Assembly: GCA_003254925.1 (NCBI GenBank)
Contig: QANZ01011708.1
Span: 1 to 64,000 of the forward strand
Origin: Chamaecrista fasciculata
Taxonomy: Eukaryota; Streptophyta; Magnoliopsida; Fabales; Fabaceae
Direction of reading: 5' to 3'
DNA length: 64,000 bases
In this document: positions 1 to 12,263 of the stretch, piece by piece
Numbering within the stretch: the first letter of the stretch is position 1
Layout of the letters: every line of letters begins with the position of its first letter
Program-made: the position numbers and the translations under genes
The notes under the pieces: generated by a model
What the model saw: only the letters and a program-made list of their open reading frames with translations
Told to the model about the DNA's origin: nothing
The model's database searches: none

Positions 1-179
1 CTCCCACATGAATGATCGACCAGGGACAGTTTTAGATTATTTATTATATAATTAATCAAGGATTGTCATCATAGTAAACACGCTAATAATATGATAACCA
101 TTAATTTATCTCCATAAATTAATTAATATGTTCAAAACATATTTATAAAATGATTGGCCCTAGGGCACAATCTCCAACA
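1..179 (-). mobile_element. Copia LTR fragment, reverse, cut by window edge
   Basis: This is the 5' end of a copia LTR read on the minus strand. It ends in CTCCAACA at 172-179, the reverse complement of the TGTTGGAG start seen in the other copia LTRs here. It contains the family words for 'gattggccctagggcacaat' and 'cgaccagggacag'. The rest of the element lies left of the window, so solo LTR and full element cannot be told apart. Confidence 0.9.
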
Positions 180-1014
180 TTCCTCACCTTCATCCTTCAT
201 CTTTGGAGACTTCTTTTTCATTGCTCCCGCCAGTCCCACGCGCGCCTCGTCGTTCTTCTTCCCCGACGACGACAACAACGGCGAATTGCCCTGACACTCC
301 TTTGCTTCTTCCTCTGTCCATTTCCTCTGGGAAAAAAACTCGGCGTTCCCAAACCCAACACCATCGAAGAAGGATTTTAGTTTCAGAATGAAGATTTCAG
401 TTTCAGTTTCAGAAAGCTCGGTTCTCCAGCATCGTCGAACTCCTTCTTGTCGTCTCCGAGGTCGAGAATCTCGCAGGGAAAGCGAATCGTCCAGGAAGCT
501 TTTTCCCCACGGAGTCACAAGAAAGATTTCGATCCGTTCGCCGTGGCCATGGAAGAGACCCGAAGAAGGGAAGAGTCGCTCCAAAATCAGACAAATCGAG
601 GTCGAGAAAGAGCTTCTCCGACGATCTCCGACTGGAAATCAAGCAGATCGTGTAGAGAGAGAGAGAGAAGTTGTGTTTTTGGGCAAATTCAGTTAAAATC
701 TTTATTTTGTTTCTTTTTCTCACGTTTTGATCCTATTATAAATAGAAAAGGTCCTTAATATGAGAAAATAAAACTTTTGCGAGATGAAAGTTTATTTTTC
801 TCTTTTTTTTTTAACAGAAAAATGGATGGAAAACATTTAAGGGACCAATTGTGCCAAGTTTTGGAAAACTAAGGGACCAATTTGTTTTTTGTGTTTTTTC
901 CCATGATCTTTGTTGCAATTGGTTGGGACAATAGAGGTTTCTCCAAAGGCATTCTTGATGGGTTAAAAATCTCCATGATTTTCATTCGATCTCGGGGTTT
1001 TCACATGTGATAGG
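180..1014. other. Unassigned sequence, possibly a host gene 5' end on the minus strand
   Basis: This stretch lies between two copia LTRs and matches no element in the window. About 185-650 is richer in GC than its surroundings. Read on the minus strand it looks like a plant gene start: a TATTTATAAT box near 738-750, a CT-rich run (655-672 in complement), a leader, then an ATG at 549-551 in a good context (CCATGGC). That ATG opens a frame of only 11 codons. A longer minus frame (584 to 132) has no recognised domain and runs into the LTR. I see no known protein. A transposon-captured fragment is equally possible. Confidence 0.3.
654..674. repeat. GA/CT microsatellite
   Basis: A run of about nine GA units. 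On the minus strand it is a CT run of the kind often found in plant 5' untranslated leaders, just upstream of the possible start at 551. Confidence 0.75.
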
Positions 1015-3121
1015 TGTTGGAGATTGTGCCCTAGGGCCAATCATTTTATGTAAATGTTTTGAACATTTTGATTAATTTATGGAAGATAAATTATGTTGTT
1101 ATCATATTATTAGCATGTTTACTATGATAGCGTCCTTGATTAATTATGAGATAATTAATCTAAACTGTCCCTGGTCGATTGTCCTCGTGGGAGCGAGAAT
1201 GAACCAAGACTAGCATGACCTCGGTGTATGGAGATACATGCACTAGATGCTTTACGAGAGTCATGGTGCAATTATGTAAGGGGTTACAAGTTGCTGGACC
1301 GACCCAGAGAGTCCTGCATGGGTTTAGTCATAAGCGAGTCTCTCCTGTACTCTTGTCAAGATGCCCTTAGACCTGAGGTCTTGACTATTCCGGCATTGTA
1401 GTTGTCGAACTTTGGCCTAGTCCAACGTTGCCCGTAGCAGGGTAGCCATACAGACTAGGTACGAGTTTGGTTGATTGCAGAGCTGAGGAATGTGGTTGAC
1501 CAAGATGAGATTTTGTCCCTCATTAAAAATGAGAGATATCTAACTGACGCCCTCGATGAGTCTGTCCAAGGAATGTATGGCCATACAAGGAAATGGGACT
1601 AACTCAAGAAATCAAGAAAGTTGTGGTTTGGATTAAGGATGACTTTCCCGTGCCTTATCCAGAACCAAGATATCGTGTGACAATAGGGATCATATCAAGA
1701 TGTTATTTAGGTTATTTCGTTTTGGCGTTAAAGCGATAACTCGCGTGTTTTGGGTAGTCGTGATAGCTTGCTAGAGTCCGCTCTCGACTTTTGAGTCATA
1801 AAGATGACTTGCTGCCAACTTCACACGAGGCCTGCTGGGTCGCACATGAGCATGATCAAGATGCCGCACTGGGACACGAATTAGGGTTAATTCGTGGGTC
1901 ACTTTGGTGACACAATTTAAGACATAGTTGAATGTCTTAGGACATGAAATCTTGTCTTAAATAAATATCTACGTTTGTGATATTTAAATTTGTTTGACAA
2001 GTTTAAATATATTAATTGTTAAATAGATAATAGGATTAATCTATTTACAATTATATTCTTGTTTATAATATTAGGAATAATAAATTAGATAAGGTTCATA
2101 AAAGTTAGGAGATTATTGATTTATTAAATTCACTAATATTTGGGATAACAAGATTGAGGATGGCGCCTCATACATAGGAGTTTTAATTAATGGAAATGTT
2201 TTATTAATTAAAGCCATGATTTGAATTTGAATTTGAATTCAAGATTTGATTTTGATTTCAAGAGATTCAGAATTTGAATTAAAGATATTAGAGTAATATT
2301 TTAATTCAATAATGTTTGAAGATAATAAGTTGGTTATGACTTCCTAAGAGTTAGGAATGTTTTTGATTTAATAAATTCCCAAAGATAATTCAGGGGAGAT
2401 GGCGCATGGCTTGGGGATCAAGGGAAGATTTGATTTTCCAATTTGATTCTCAAAGATTGCATTTTGAATTTAAATTAAGATATTATGGTAATATTTTAAT
2501 TATGAATTCAAGTCCTAAAATTATAATATTAGTGTAATCTTATAATTTTATAATTTGATAATCCACTAATTTAGGGATTCCCTAATTATAATTATCAAAT
2601 TTCCCCAACTCTATAAATACCCCTAGGCAAGTCGACTTGAGGGACACTTGTGCATTCAAGAGAGAGAAAATTTTTCTAACCCTAGAGTGAAGAGAGAGAA
2701 GGAGTCGACTTTCTCAACCCAAAGAGAAAAATTTGACTTGCTCCCAATTTTAGGGTTTTTGTGTGAGACCAAGAAGCATTCTTGGGTTTTAGGTGCCACC
2801 AATTTCTTGACTTCAAGAATTGTTCTTGAAATTCAAGAACGTAGATAGAAGTCCCACATTCACTTGGGAAGAAGTGAAGGAGGCTAGCACCTCGGCATCT
2901 CCAAAACTGTTCGTGTGGATCACCGGCAGAGGAAGTACATTTGGAGTGGACTTCTCAACATCGCCATCACAGAGGCTACCGATTGTTTTTGGTAAAATTC
3001 TTATCCTTCTTCTAGTATAGATTCAAATAGTGGATCCTGGCAAGAAATCACAAAGCCTGCGTGTTTAATTTTAAGTTTTAGCTTTCGCTTCCGCTGCGCG
3101 GCGCTCTGTGATTTCCCAACA
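1015..3121 (+). mobile_element. Solo copia LTR (2107 bp)
   Basis: The sequence begins TGTTGGAGATTG and ends TTTCCCAACA, with perfect 6-bp inverted ends TGTTGG/CCAACA. Flanking 5-mers are ATAGG (1010-1014) and ATAAG (3122-3126), a target duplication with one change. No primer site, coding or second LTR follows, so this is a solo LTR left by LTR-LTR recombination. Its length matches the other LTRs here (about 2.0-2.4 kb). It has a TATA box at 2612-2618 and the family's conserved segment GGAGGCTAGCACCTCGGC (from 2879). Confidence 0.92.
2612..2618 (+). promoter_or_regulatory. TATA box of the solo copia LTR
   Basis: TATAAAT lies about 500 bp before the LTR end and just upstream of a leader-like region rich in GAGAGA. 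It probably marks the U3/R promoter of this LTR family. The position is inferred from sequence only. Confidence 0.6.
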
Positions 3122-3434
3122 ATAAGGACCAAATTACAATCAATGGAAATTTTTCTCGAGTCTTGTTTAGTAATGGGAGCCCCTAGAATTACACTTTTGT
3201 GCGAATTAGTCACTGCCTCTATGGTACAAAGATTGTAACACAAATAGGGAGAACAAAAGGGAGATTGAAACTGTAGTTTGCCCCCTTTTCCATTTTCTTT
3301 CCACGGGTCCTAGCACAACAAGCTTCTTCTTCTTTTTTTTCTTTTTTATCTATCATATTTAAAAATATATTTTTTTTGTTTTTCCCTATAATTCAAAAAA
3401 ATTAAAAATTCTTCAAGTTCTTTCAAGAACACGC
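3122..3434. other. Unassigned intergenic stretch
   Basis: This is the sequence to the right of the solo LTR's target site, continuing 180-1014. It contains pyrimidine-rich and A/T-rich runs (3320-3400). No coding frame, RNA gene or element end could be supported. The Tat-like coding remnant starts abruptly at about 3435, so the 5' break of that element lies here. Confidence 0.4.
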
Positions 3435-4537
3435 GAGAACAGCCAGCGTAACCGTGAAGTTTATAGTAGTTCAGGAGCCCTCAGCATACAATTTCCTATT
3501 AGGATGCCCTTCCCTGAACAAAATGAGGGCAATAATTTCTACTGTGCATTTGCGAATGAAGTTCCCAACACCTTTCGGAGTAGGATAGGTGAAAACCAAC
3601 CAGAAAACTGCAAGGCAATGGTATGCAGTGAGTCTTGAAGCAACAAAAGAAGATGAACGGAAGAAAGAGGAGAAAATGCCTAAGATGCTGGAGGCACCCC
3701 AAGAAAAAGCAGACCCAGAAGTACTAAACTGTGAAATAGAGGATTTCAGAGACGAAATCGAAATTCAGAGACCAAAACCGATAGGGGATCTAGAGATCGT
3801 GAAGCTGGAAGACAACACAGAAAAAATTGTTCAAATAAACATGATGCTGAAAGAAACGGAGAAGGCAGAATTAGTCCAACTTCTGAGAACATCCTTAGAC
3901 GTCTTCGCCTGGCGTCCAACAGACATGCCAGTAATTGACCCAAAGCTCATATGTCACAATCTGAAAACTGATCGTCAACCAGGAGTCATCCAGCGAAAGA
4001 GGTTATTTGGTCAAGAGCGCCAGACCGCCATCAAGGAAGAAGTGAACAAACTCCAAGCTGCTGGATTCATCAGTGAGACAAAATATCCAACGTGGCTTTC
4101 GAACAAAGTGTTGGCCAAGAAAGCCAATGGGAAATGGAGAATGTGCATGGACTTCACAAACCTGAACAAGCCCTGCCCAAAGGATGACTACCCACTTCTG
4201 AATATTGACAAGTTAGTCGATGGGACATGTGGACATCAGACTATGAGTTTCACCGACGCGTTCAACGAATACAACCAGATAAAAATGAAGTTGAATGAAA
4301 GATCTGAAAGAAATCTTCGACCAGCTCCGAAAGTACTAGATGAATTTGAATCCATCTAAGTGCGCCTTTGGAGTCAACGAAGGAAAATTTCTGGGTTTAA
4401 TGCTTACCTACATAGGTATTGAAGCATACCCAGAACAATGCAAGGCCATCCTAGAGATGCAAGCACCAAAAACAATAAAGGAAGTTCAGTGCCTTAATGG
4501 CAGGGTAGCTACCCTCCACAGGTTCTTGTCGAGGTAG
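3435..4537 (+). pseudogene. Tat-like gypsy pol remnant: protease end and reverse transcriptase
   Basis: One frame runs from about 3445 to 4359, interrupted by TAG at 3586-3588. Upstream of that stop it reads like the end of a gypsy aspartic protease (EPSAYNFLLG). After it comes the pre-RT motif DVFAWRPTDMPVIDP, then RT motifs GKWRMCMDFTNLNKPCPKDD and FTDAFNEYNQIKM, which hold the first catalytic region (the usual Asp lies in the FTDAF motif). The frame then jumps to KDLKEIF-like sequence: about 100 residues are missing, including the YxDD catalytic motif. A second frame (4340-4537) holds the RT thumb/connection region (LNPSKCAFGV, KFLGLMLT). In a live element this would be part of a polyprotein copying RNA to DNA. 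Confidence 0.82.
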
Positions 4538-4723
4538 AAGGCGCCTCGCGCCTCATCGCTATGAAGAAAAGCTTTTCCCTTTCCCTTTTCAATGTTTTCT
4601 GCTTTATGAATTGATTGTCGCATTTTCTTATGTTTTTCCTTTCATCATGTAAGCCACCTTATGGTGCACAAGTTTTATTAATGAAATGAGGATTACCCAT
4701 AAGAAGTTCTCTTAACGTTCAGG
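4534..4723. other. About 190-bp insertion in the gypsy RT-RNase H join
   Basis: The pol frame breaks after LHRFLSR (4516-4536) and resumes in RNase H near 4722 (VDRCLPFFKILKA). The sequence between begins GGCGCCTCGCGCCTC and ends with AATGAAATGAGG-like A-rich text. It resembles this element's own post-pol spacer in style (14500-14700), so it may be displaced spacer sequence, but I cannot prove that. An AGG triplet occurs at both edges. Confidence 0.5.
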
Positions 4724-5230
4724 TCCGTTGATAGGTGTCTACCTTTTTTCAAAATATTAAAAGCGAGCAAAAGGTTCGAATGGACAAAAGAATGCGAAGA
4801 AGCTTTCCAAGAGTTGAAAAAATAATTGGCAACGCCGCAAACTCTAGTAACCCCAGATAAAGATAAACCAATATACGTTTATCTCGCATCAACGGACGAA
4901 GCAGTCAGCTCAGCCCTAGTGCTAGAAGTAGGTGAAGAGTACAAGAGCCCATCTACTTCACCAGCAAAACGCTCAAGGGAGCAGAAAAATGATACCATAA
5001 ACTGGAGAAATTAACTTTCTCTTTGCTTCAGTGAACAAGGAAGTTGAGATAGTACTACCAACAATACCAAATCATAATCTGAATAGATAGACCCATCAGG
5101 AGAATAGTTGAACAACCAGACATCGCTGGAAGAATGTCACTCTGGTCAGTAGATTTCTCAGAATATGGGATAATTTATGAACCCAGAAGAGCAATTAAGG
5201 GGCAGGCGCTAGCAGATTTGTAGCAGAAAT
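4724..5230 (+). pseudogene. Tat-like gypsy RNase H remnant
   Basis: The reading is broken by stops and frame changes. It shows the gypsy RT-RNase H linker (FKILKASKRFEW), the start of RNase H (ATPQTLVTPDKDKPIYVYLA, then SSALVLEV, 4830-4935), and after an internal loss the end of the domain (SLWSVDFSEYGIIYEPR, then GQALADL, 5130-5220). RNase H would degrade the RNA strand during reverse transcription. The domain stops at 5230, where the copia element is inserted, and pol resumes at 13320. Confidence 0.78.
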
Positions 5231-7359
5231 TGTTGGAGATTGTGCCCTAGGGCCAATCATTTTATAGATATGTTGTGAACATATCAATTAATTTATGGAG
5301 ATAAATTAATGGTTATCATATTATTAGTATGTTTACTATGATAACAGTCCGTGATTAATTATGAGATAATTAATCTAAATATGTCCCTGGTCGCTCATTC
5401 AAGTGGGAACTTGAAATGAACTAAGACCAGCATGACCTCGGTGCATAGGGATGCACGCACTAGATGCTGGAACGAGAGTCATGGTGCAATTACGTAAGGG
5501 GTTACGAGTTGCTGGACTGACCCGGAGAGTCCTGCATGGGTTTAGTCATCAGCTTGCCTCTCTTGTACGCCTGTCACGACGCCTTAGACCTGAGGTCATC
5601 ATTATTCCGGCGTTGCAGTTGTCAGACTTTGGCTTAGTCTAACGTTGCCCGTAGCAGGGTAGCCATAAGGGCTAAGTACGGGTTTGGTTGATTGCCGTGC
5701 TGAGGAATGTGGACTGACCAAAATTGGGATTTTGTTCCCCATTAAATTGGGAGATATCTTACTGGCGCCCTCGATGAGTCTGTCCAGGAAAAGCGTGGCC
5801 ACTCAGTATATTGGGACTTACTCAAGAAGATCGAGAAAGTAAAGGTTTGGATCATGGATGACTTTCCCGTGCCTGATCCATGACCAAGATATCGCAGAAC
5901 AATAGGGTCGGTGCCTAGGAGGTACGAAGGTTAAAATCGGTTCTGGTAACGATCGATCAACTCACGTGTTTTGGGTAGTCGCGATGGCTTGCTAGAGTCC
6001 GCTCACGACTTGTAGGACATAGGGATGACCTACTGCCAACTTCACGTGGGGCCTGCTGGGTCACACACGAGCAGGATTAGAACACACCTTATAAGGGACA
6101 CGAATTAGGGTAATTCGTGGGTCACTCCGTGGCCTAATTTAAGACACAGAGGAAATGTCTGGGACATTATGTCTTGTCTTAAATTTTCTACAGTTTAAAT
6201 AATTGTTAAATGATTAATAGAGATTAATTATTTACAATTTAAATATTAGGAATAATAAATCAAATAATTCCTAAAAGTTAGGAGATTATTGATTTATAAA
6301 ATTCCCTAATATTTTGCTTGAGGGTGGCGCCTCATTTTTTGGTGATTTAATTAATAAAAATGTTTTATTAATTTAAGTCATGGATTTGAATTTGAATTTG
6401 AGATTCTAGATTTGAATTAAGATATTGGGGTAATATTTTAATTCAATAAAGAATTTAAATTCAGAATTCAAAATTTGAATTAAAGATATTATTGTAATAT
6501 TTTAATTCAAAAACATTGGGATAAAATAAGTTGGTTATGACTTCCTAATTTTAGGAGTTATTTTTGATTTATAAAATTCCCAATAATTAAGGAGAAATAG
6601 GCGCCTAGCTCATGTGGGTCCCATTGGAAGATTTGATCTTCAATTTGATTCTATGAGTTAGGGATTTGAATTTGAATTAAAATATTATGGTAATATTTTA
6701 ATTAGATATTCAAGTCTTAAAGATATGATATTATCAGAATATCATGATTTTATATTTATAAAATTACTATAATTTTAGTAAATATAAGCTAAGAAAGTCG
6801 CCTAGCTCATAACTTGGTCATGTCATGCACATTGTGAAACCCTAGCTCACCAAAAAGAGAGAAGTCGACTTTCCTCCTTGTTGAGAGAGAATTTTCGCCA
6901 CCCACCTTCCTAGAGAGAGAAGTCGATTTTCCTCTAAGTGTTAGAGAGAGAAATCGAAAGTTGTGGGTTCTAGGGTTCTTGAGTGAAGAAGAACAAAAGG
7001 GGTTTTGTTGCTGTCTTACACTCAGTATTGCGCCACCTTGCCTGGAGTTCAGAGAAGGAGTTCCTGAATTCACAAACTGTAGATTGGATCCCGAGTCTCT
7101 TTGGAGAAAGAGGCGTGGAGGCTAGCACCTCGTGTTCGGGAAACTGTTCGTGTGGATCACCGGTAGAGGAAGGACGTGCAAACGGACTTCTAGACTCACG
7201 AGTATCACCAATCCGATTGAAAGCTTGAGGTATAACACTTTTCATATCTGGTTTTAAATTCAACTAGCGGATCTCAGGGTTGGATTTTCCTGGGGAGCGC
7301 AAGTTTTTTTTTTTTACTGTTTGCTTCCGCTGCGTGTTTTCCCCGGGGATTTCCCAACA
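5231..7359 (+). repeat. 5' LTR of the copia element (2129 bp)
   Basis: Starts TGTTGGAGATTG and ends GATTTCCCAACA. It is close to the LTRs at 30334 and 35311, sharing for example 'ggtcggtgcc' followed by 'aggaggtacgaaggtta'. The end region holds the conserved word GGAGGCTAGCACCTCG (from 7108) and CTTCCGCTGCG near the terminus, both found in every copia LTR here. Confidence 0.94.
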
Positions 7360-7360
7360 G

Positions 7361-7373
7361 TGGTATCAGAGCC
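7361..7373 (+). other. Primer binding site, initiator methionine tRNA
   Basis: TGGTATCAGAGCC lies one base after the 5' LTR. It is complementary to the 3' end of plant initiator tRNA-Met, the usual primer of copia elements. It is the only copia primer site left in the window. Confidence 0.9.
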
Positions 7374-8898
7374 ACGCTAGTCCTGGATTTAAAATCATTT
7401 TGTGTACATGTGATGTATGCTTGGCGTGTTTTACCTGTTTCAATCACGTTTTTGGTTTTACAAAAATCCACCGAATATTTTGTTAAAATTGAATCTACAA
7501 GAAAAGGTGCAAATTTATGTATGTGATACATAAAGAAATCAATATGATTGATTTGGAAATTTTTCTTGCAAGTTTAGGCCAAAGTCGAAATTCCCATATA
7601 ATTATGGTTAAAAGTGTTTTAATCATAATATTATGTGGGTGACTGAAAATTTAAATAAAATTATGAATTTTAAAATTTTTGGGTCAATAATTAAAATTTT
7701 GGAATATGATTCCTGAATTTTATAATTATTGATAATTGGCCTAATTTCAAGAAAAGGCATGTTAAAATTGCACACCCTAATTAACACCTACAAAAATCGT
7801 TTTTGATATGTGTTGGATATATATTGTGTTTGACATGATTGTATGAAGTGTTCATATATGTAATTGTGTGGTGTTGGATATGGCTCTAGGTTTTTGGTGT
7901 ATACGGCCTGCGTGTCGTCTCCCTCTATCCGATGTAATTTTACTTTTCAGTTTATACCTCAATGTAACTGGGGTTTACTCTCTTGTAATTTTACGTTTTC
8001 TTTTTAGAAGAATTCTCTCATTGGCTTGGGAGAATTGTTAGGATAGGTGGGCCATATCTAAACACAATATATGTCTGTTTTACATTTAGTTTGTATGTGA
8101 TACAAAGCGCTAGATGTATGTTTAGGACGCGATTTTAACATGCTATTTACCCCGCTTTGGCGCAATAAATTCGTATGCGATACGAGCATGGGATTTTGCA
8201 TATGATGCAAGATCCGTGCACATGTTTATGTGTATGTGATACACTTGGGGAATAAACATGTGGCATGACTCGTTTAATTTTAAAAGGAGTTTTAAAATTA
8301 AACTTTAAAACGGAACTTTTTCAAAAATCAAACCCTTTTAGAAAATCTTAAGTTTTAATGCCATCAATAAAACACCCTGTTGAAATCTTGTTCATCGTGG
8401 AGCGGTGATCGCCCTCAGCGACACGTATCTGCCTTGACCTCGAGGAGACACGGGTGAATGGGGGTTTTCAGTTCGACGCCCATTGAAATCTTGGGTCATT
8501 AAATGCGGTGATCGCCCTCAGCGACACGTGTTTAAGTGACGCCGTTGATGATATGGGGCTGGGCTTCGGCCTCGTCGTTTGGACCTTGCCATTCACGAGT
8601 TTTATTGTGTGACTTAATGGGGCTATCAAAACTGTTTTGGGCCTCAAGGCATTAGATGGGATAAACATGCCGTATCATATGATGATACAGTCCCATAAAG
8701 ATCTAAGAGTCACATAGAGATGTGATTGGTAAGGAGTTACCTACCTAAATAGCTAAAGAATGCATGATCGCCCTCCGCGACGGTAGACTTTAGTGAAATA
8801 TGGGTCTTAGCCAACAATAATAAATTTTACTGGGTTTTATAAAATGGTGGATATATTTTTCTGCTAAATAAACTTTTCATATCTTAGTTGTAGAATCA
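7374..8898 (+). other. Copia 5' leader, no gene
   Basis: A long untranslated leader of about 1.5 kb between primer site and gag. It holds no supported frame. It contains three copies of a motif built on TGATCGCC...GCGAC (8402-8428, 8505-8530, 8761-8786). The first two lie in an imperfect tandem repeat of about 105 bp that includes GAAATCTTG. The same leader occurs at 26047-26711, 39544-40467 and, reversed, 38581-39543. Confidence 0.75.
8402..8786 (+). repeat. Threefold leader motif of the copia family
   Basis: GCGGTGATCGCCCTCAGCG recurs at 8402 and 8505, followed by ACACGT. A variant (TGCATGATCGCCCTCCGCG) lies at 8761. The spacing of about 105 and 255 bp is kept in the other copies. It could be an RNA structure or protein site used in packaging, dimerisation or translation; no function is shown by the sequence. 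Confidence 0.65.
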
Positions 8899-11800
8899 AT
8901 GGCAACAAATAATAGTTCATCACTATCACTGCGATCTGTCCTTGAGAAGGACAAGATGACTAGGACAAAATTCCTAAACTGGTATTGTAATTTGAGAAGT
9001 GTTCTCAACCCAACGAAGGAAGCTGCTGACTTCCTCGATTGGTTTTGTAATTAGAGATTTGTTCTCACCCAACCAAGGAAATTTTGTGTCCTAGAAATCC
9101 CTCCCCTGAAGAGCATGCCAAGGACGCTCCAAGAGCATAGAGAATTGCTTAGAGAAGCACTTCAATGACTCTGTGGACGTCGCTTGCCTGATGCTAGCCA
9201 CAATAGTTCAAGGAGTTGAACAAGGGAATATTGTCGGCTATTGAGATGGTCACACATCTCAGGGAAACATTCCAAAATCAGGGAAAGGGAAGGGCAAAGG
9301 AAAGAGGAAAGGAGACGCCGAGTTTGGTGGGACCAAGCCAGCGGCTGAGCCTGACCCACTACCTACCAAGAAGGCAAGGCTTTCAAAGGATGCAATTTGC
9401 CTTTTGAGAAATTGCAAATTGTATTAGGAAGATCAAAAGAATAAAAGGAGATGAGATCTCTACTTCTGGTATCTTCGTTATAGACGTTTGCTTGTCTACC
9501 ATAACCGCTTGTGTATTAGATACAGCATGTGGTTTTCACATTTGATGTGAAGGGTCTTAGAGACAGTAGAAAGCTGAACAGAAGCGAGATGAACCTACAA
9601 GTGGGCAATAGAGCAAGGGTTGCTACTATTGTTGTGGGAACATGCGAGCTTGTTTTGCCCTCTGGGCTTAACGTATTGTTATCATGTACCTTCTTCAAGG
9701 TTTAAACAATGCTTCTTTTTCTTATTTGATAAGGAAGGTTTTGCATGTGTGTAAACTCAAAAGAATGGTGTTCAATTTATATAGATGATGTTTATTTGCT
9801 TATGCGATTTGCAAGATAAACATTGCATCTTGAAATTTGAACGTTGACACGATAACAATAATCTATAACACTGATACGAAAAGGATTAAGATTAGAGAAT
9901 CTAATACTACATACCTTTAGCATTGGCGTTTAGACCATATAAACGAGAAACGCCTAGAGGAGCTCCATAGAGATGGACTTCTAAGATCATTTGATTTTGA
10001 ATCATATGATGCTTGCAAATCTCGCTTACTTGGAAAATGACAAAGGTTCTTTTCACTGGCCACAGTGAGAAGGCATCAAACTTATTGGGGATCATACATA
10101 GTGATGTATGTGGACCCATGAGTACCCAAGCTGAAGGAGATTACTCTTACTAGCTGCTTCAATAGGTTTGACTTGGGCTACCTATTAAAGCATAAGTCGG
10201 AGTCTTTTGAAATAGAGATTTTAAAGTGAAGTAGACAACTGACTTGACAAGAAAATCAAAGTTTTTCGATCCGATCGAGAAGACGAGTATTTGAGTCAGG
10301 AGTTTGTTGATCATCTTAGAAGCTGTGAGATGGTCTCACAACTTGCCCCTTCTGAGACCCCATAGGGATGGTGTTTCTGAGAGGAGGAATCGAACTCTAT
10401 TTGATATGGTTCGATCTATGATGATTCAAACCGATCTTCCGCGATCCTTTTGAAGATATGCTTTAGAAGCCGCCGTGTTCACACTTAACCGTGTTCCGTC
10501 TAAGCCAGTTGAGAAGACACCATATGAGATATGGATGGGAGGAGTCCCATAGTGTCTTATCTCAAATTTTGGAGGTGTAAAGTTTACGTTGAGCAAACGA
10601 TAAACTATCTCCCAAAAGGTGCTTGTAGGGTACCCCAAGGAAACGAGGGGATACTATGTTTACTGCCCATCTGACAACAAAGAGTTTGTAGTCAGAAGTT
10701 GATCTTCTTAGAGAAGGATCTTGTTTCCAAAAGAAACAGTGGGAGTAAGGGAGATCTTGAAGGAGTTCAAGATCCACAAAGCACTTCAAAGGCACAAACA
10801 GAAACTAGAGAAGAACCACAAGGTGTTGTGGTAGCTCCTCTAATAACACAAGGACAACGAAGTTCTGATAGAACACGTTTTCGACCACAAAGATGTGGAT
10901 CTTTGGTGACTGAAAACAAGGATGTGTTGCTCATGGAGCGTGGTGAGTCTACCACCTATCAAGAAGCTATCGTGGATCCCAACTCAGAAAAATGGGTTGA
11001 AGCCATGAAGGCTGAGATGCAATCCATGTACGACAACAAGGTATGGACCTTGGTTACTTCACCCGAAGGGGTAAAACCCGTAGGGTGCAAGTGGGTTTTC
11101 AAGGAGAAAACAGACATGGATGGCAATATCAACGTCTTCAAGGCTTGGCTAGTTGCAAAGGGTTTTATGCAACGTCATGGTATTGACTATGACGAAACCT
11201 TTTTCCCCTGTTGCAATGGCCAAGACCATTAGGATCCTGCTTGCATATGAGATATGGCAAGTGGATGTCAAAACAGCATTCCTTAGAGGAAGGCTGCCCT
11301 AGGATGTGTACGTGACACAACCTGAGGGGTTTGTATATCCAGAGGAACCAGTAGAGGTGTGCAAGCTTTGGGAATCCATTTATGGATTGAAGCGAGCATC
11401 ACAGAGTTGGAATCACCGTTTTGATGAAGTAGTCAAAAGAGTTTGGCTCCTTACAAAACGCTGACGAACCTTGTGTTAACAATAAGGTTAGTGGGAGCAC
11501 AATTGTGTTCTTGGTGCTATATGTCAATGACATATTGCGCATTGGAAATAATGTTCCAAACATTAGAGATTGTGAATCTTGGTTTGGAAATCTTTTTCAA
11601 TGAAGGAAGAAGCTTCCTATATTCTAGGCATTAAGATCTATAGAGATAGATCTTGTAGGCTTCTTAGATTGAGTCTGAGTACATGCTTGGATGAGATACT
11701 GAAAGGGTTCAGTATGCAAGACTCCAAGAGGGATTCATGGCGATGAATCAAGGAAAGACCCTGGGCAAGAAACAGTGTCCCAAGACACTTGTTGAGCAAG

Positions 11801-12263
11801 GGCGCATGAGTGGCTTCCCTTATGCTTCGGCAATAGGATCCGTCATGCTATGTACTCGACCCGATGTGTCGTTTGCCCTGAGCGTGACAAGCCGGTTCCA
11901 ACGAGACCCTGTTGAGTATCATTGGACCGCTGTCATAAGCATCCTTAAGTACTTAGGAAGAACTTAGGATGAAATCTTGGATTATGGTGGAATAAATGTG
12001 TAAGGGGTTACACAGGTGTCCGTTTTCCAATACCTACCAAGATGTATCTAAATCGCAGTATGGATACGTGTTTCTCCTGAACTGATGGCATCGTGAGTTG
12101 GAAAGAGTTTCCAAGCAGAGAGCACGATTCTTGATTTTACAACAAAAGGGTTGGTCGCGTAGAGACGCAGACCGTAAAACTAATGTCTGAGGTGTGATTG
12201 GTGGTCACCCTGTGGAGACAGGAAGACACCAAATGGGATTGGATCCCCACTGATGTTCCGACA
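8899..12263 (+). pseudogene. Degenerate copia gag-pol, copy 1 of the non-autonomous subfamily
   Basis: It starts at ATG 8899 (ATGGCAACAAAT) but is soon broken. Gag shows a partial duplication (units near 8971-9015 and 9033-9076) and lacks about 300 bp in the middle, joining at about 9270-9285 to the Lys/Gly-rich part before the zinc knuckle. Protease is marked by VLDTACGFHI (9515-9543). Integrase remnants run about 9900-10560. RT is best seen at 10930-11232 and 11250-11640 (GCKWVFKEKTDMDG), but the active site reads YVND at 11519-11530 instead of YVDD. RNase H is cut short near 12145 and followed by a different 3' segment (GTCGCGTAGAGACGCAG). The rest is lost in the gap. Confidence 0.85.

Noticed and set aside
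5451-5642. Short plus frame starting MHALDAGTRVMVQ, found again at 30553 and 35528
   Set aside because: It recurs because it lies inside the copia LTR. It has no domain and is broken in other LTR copies.
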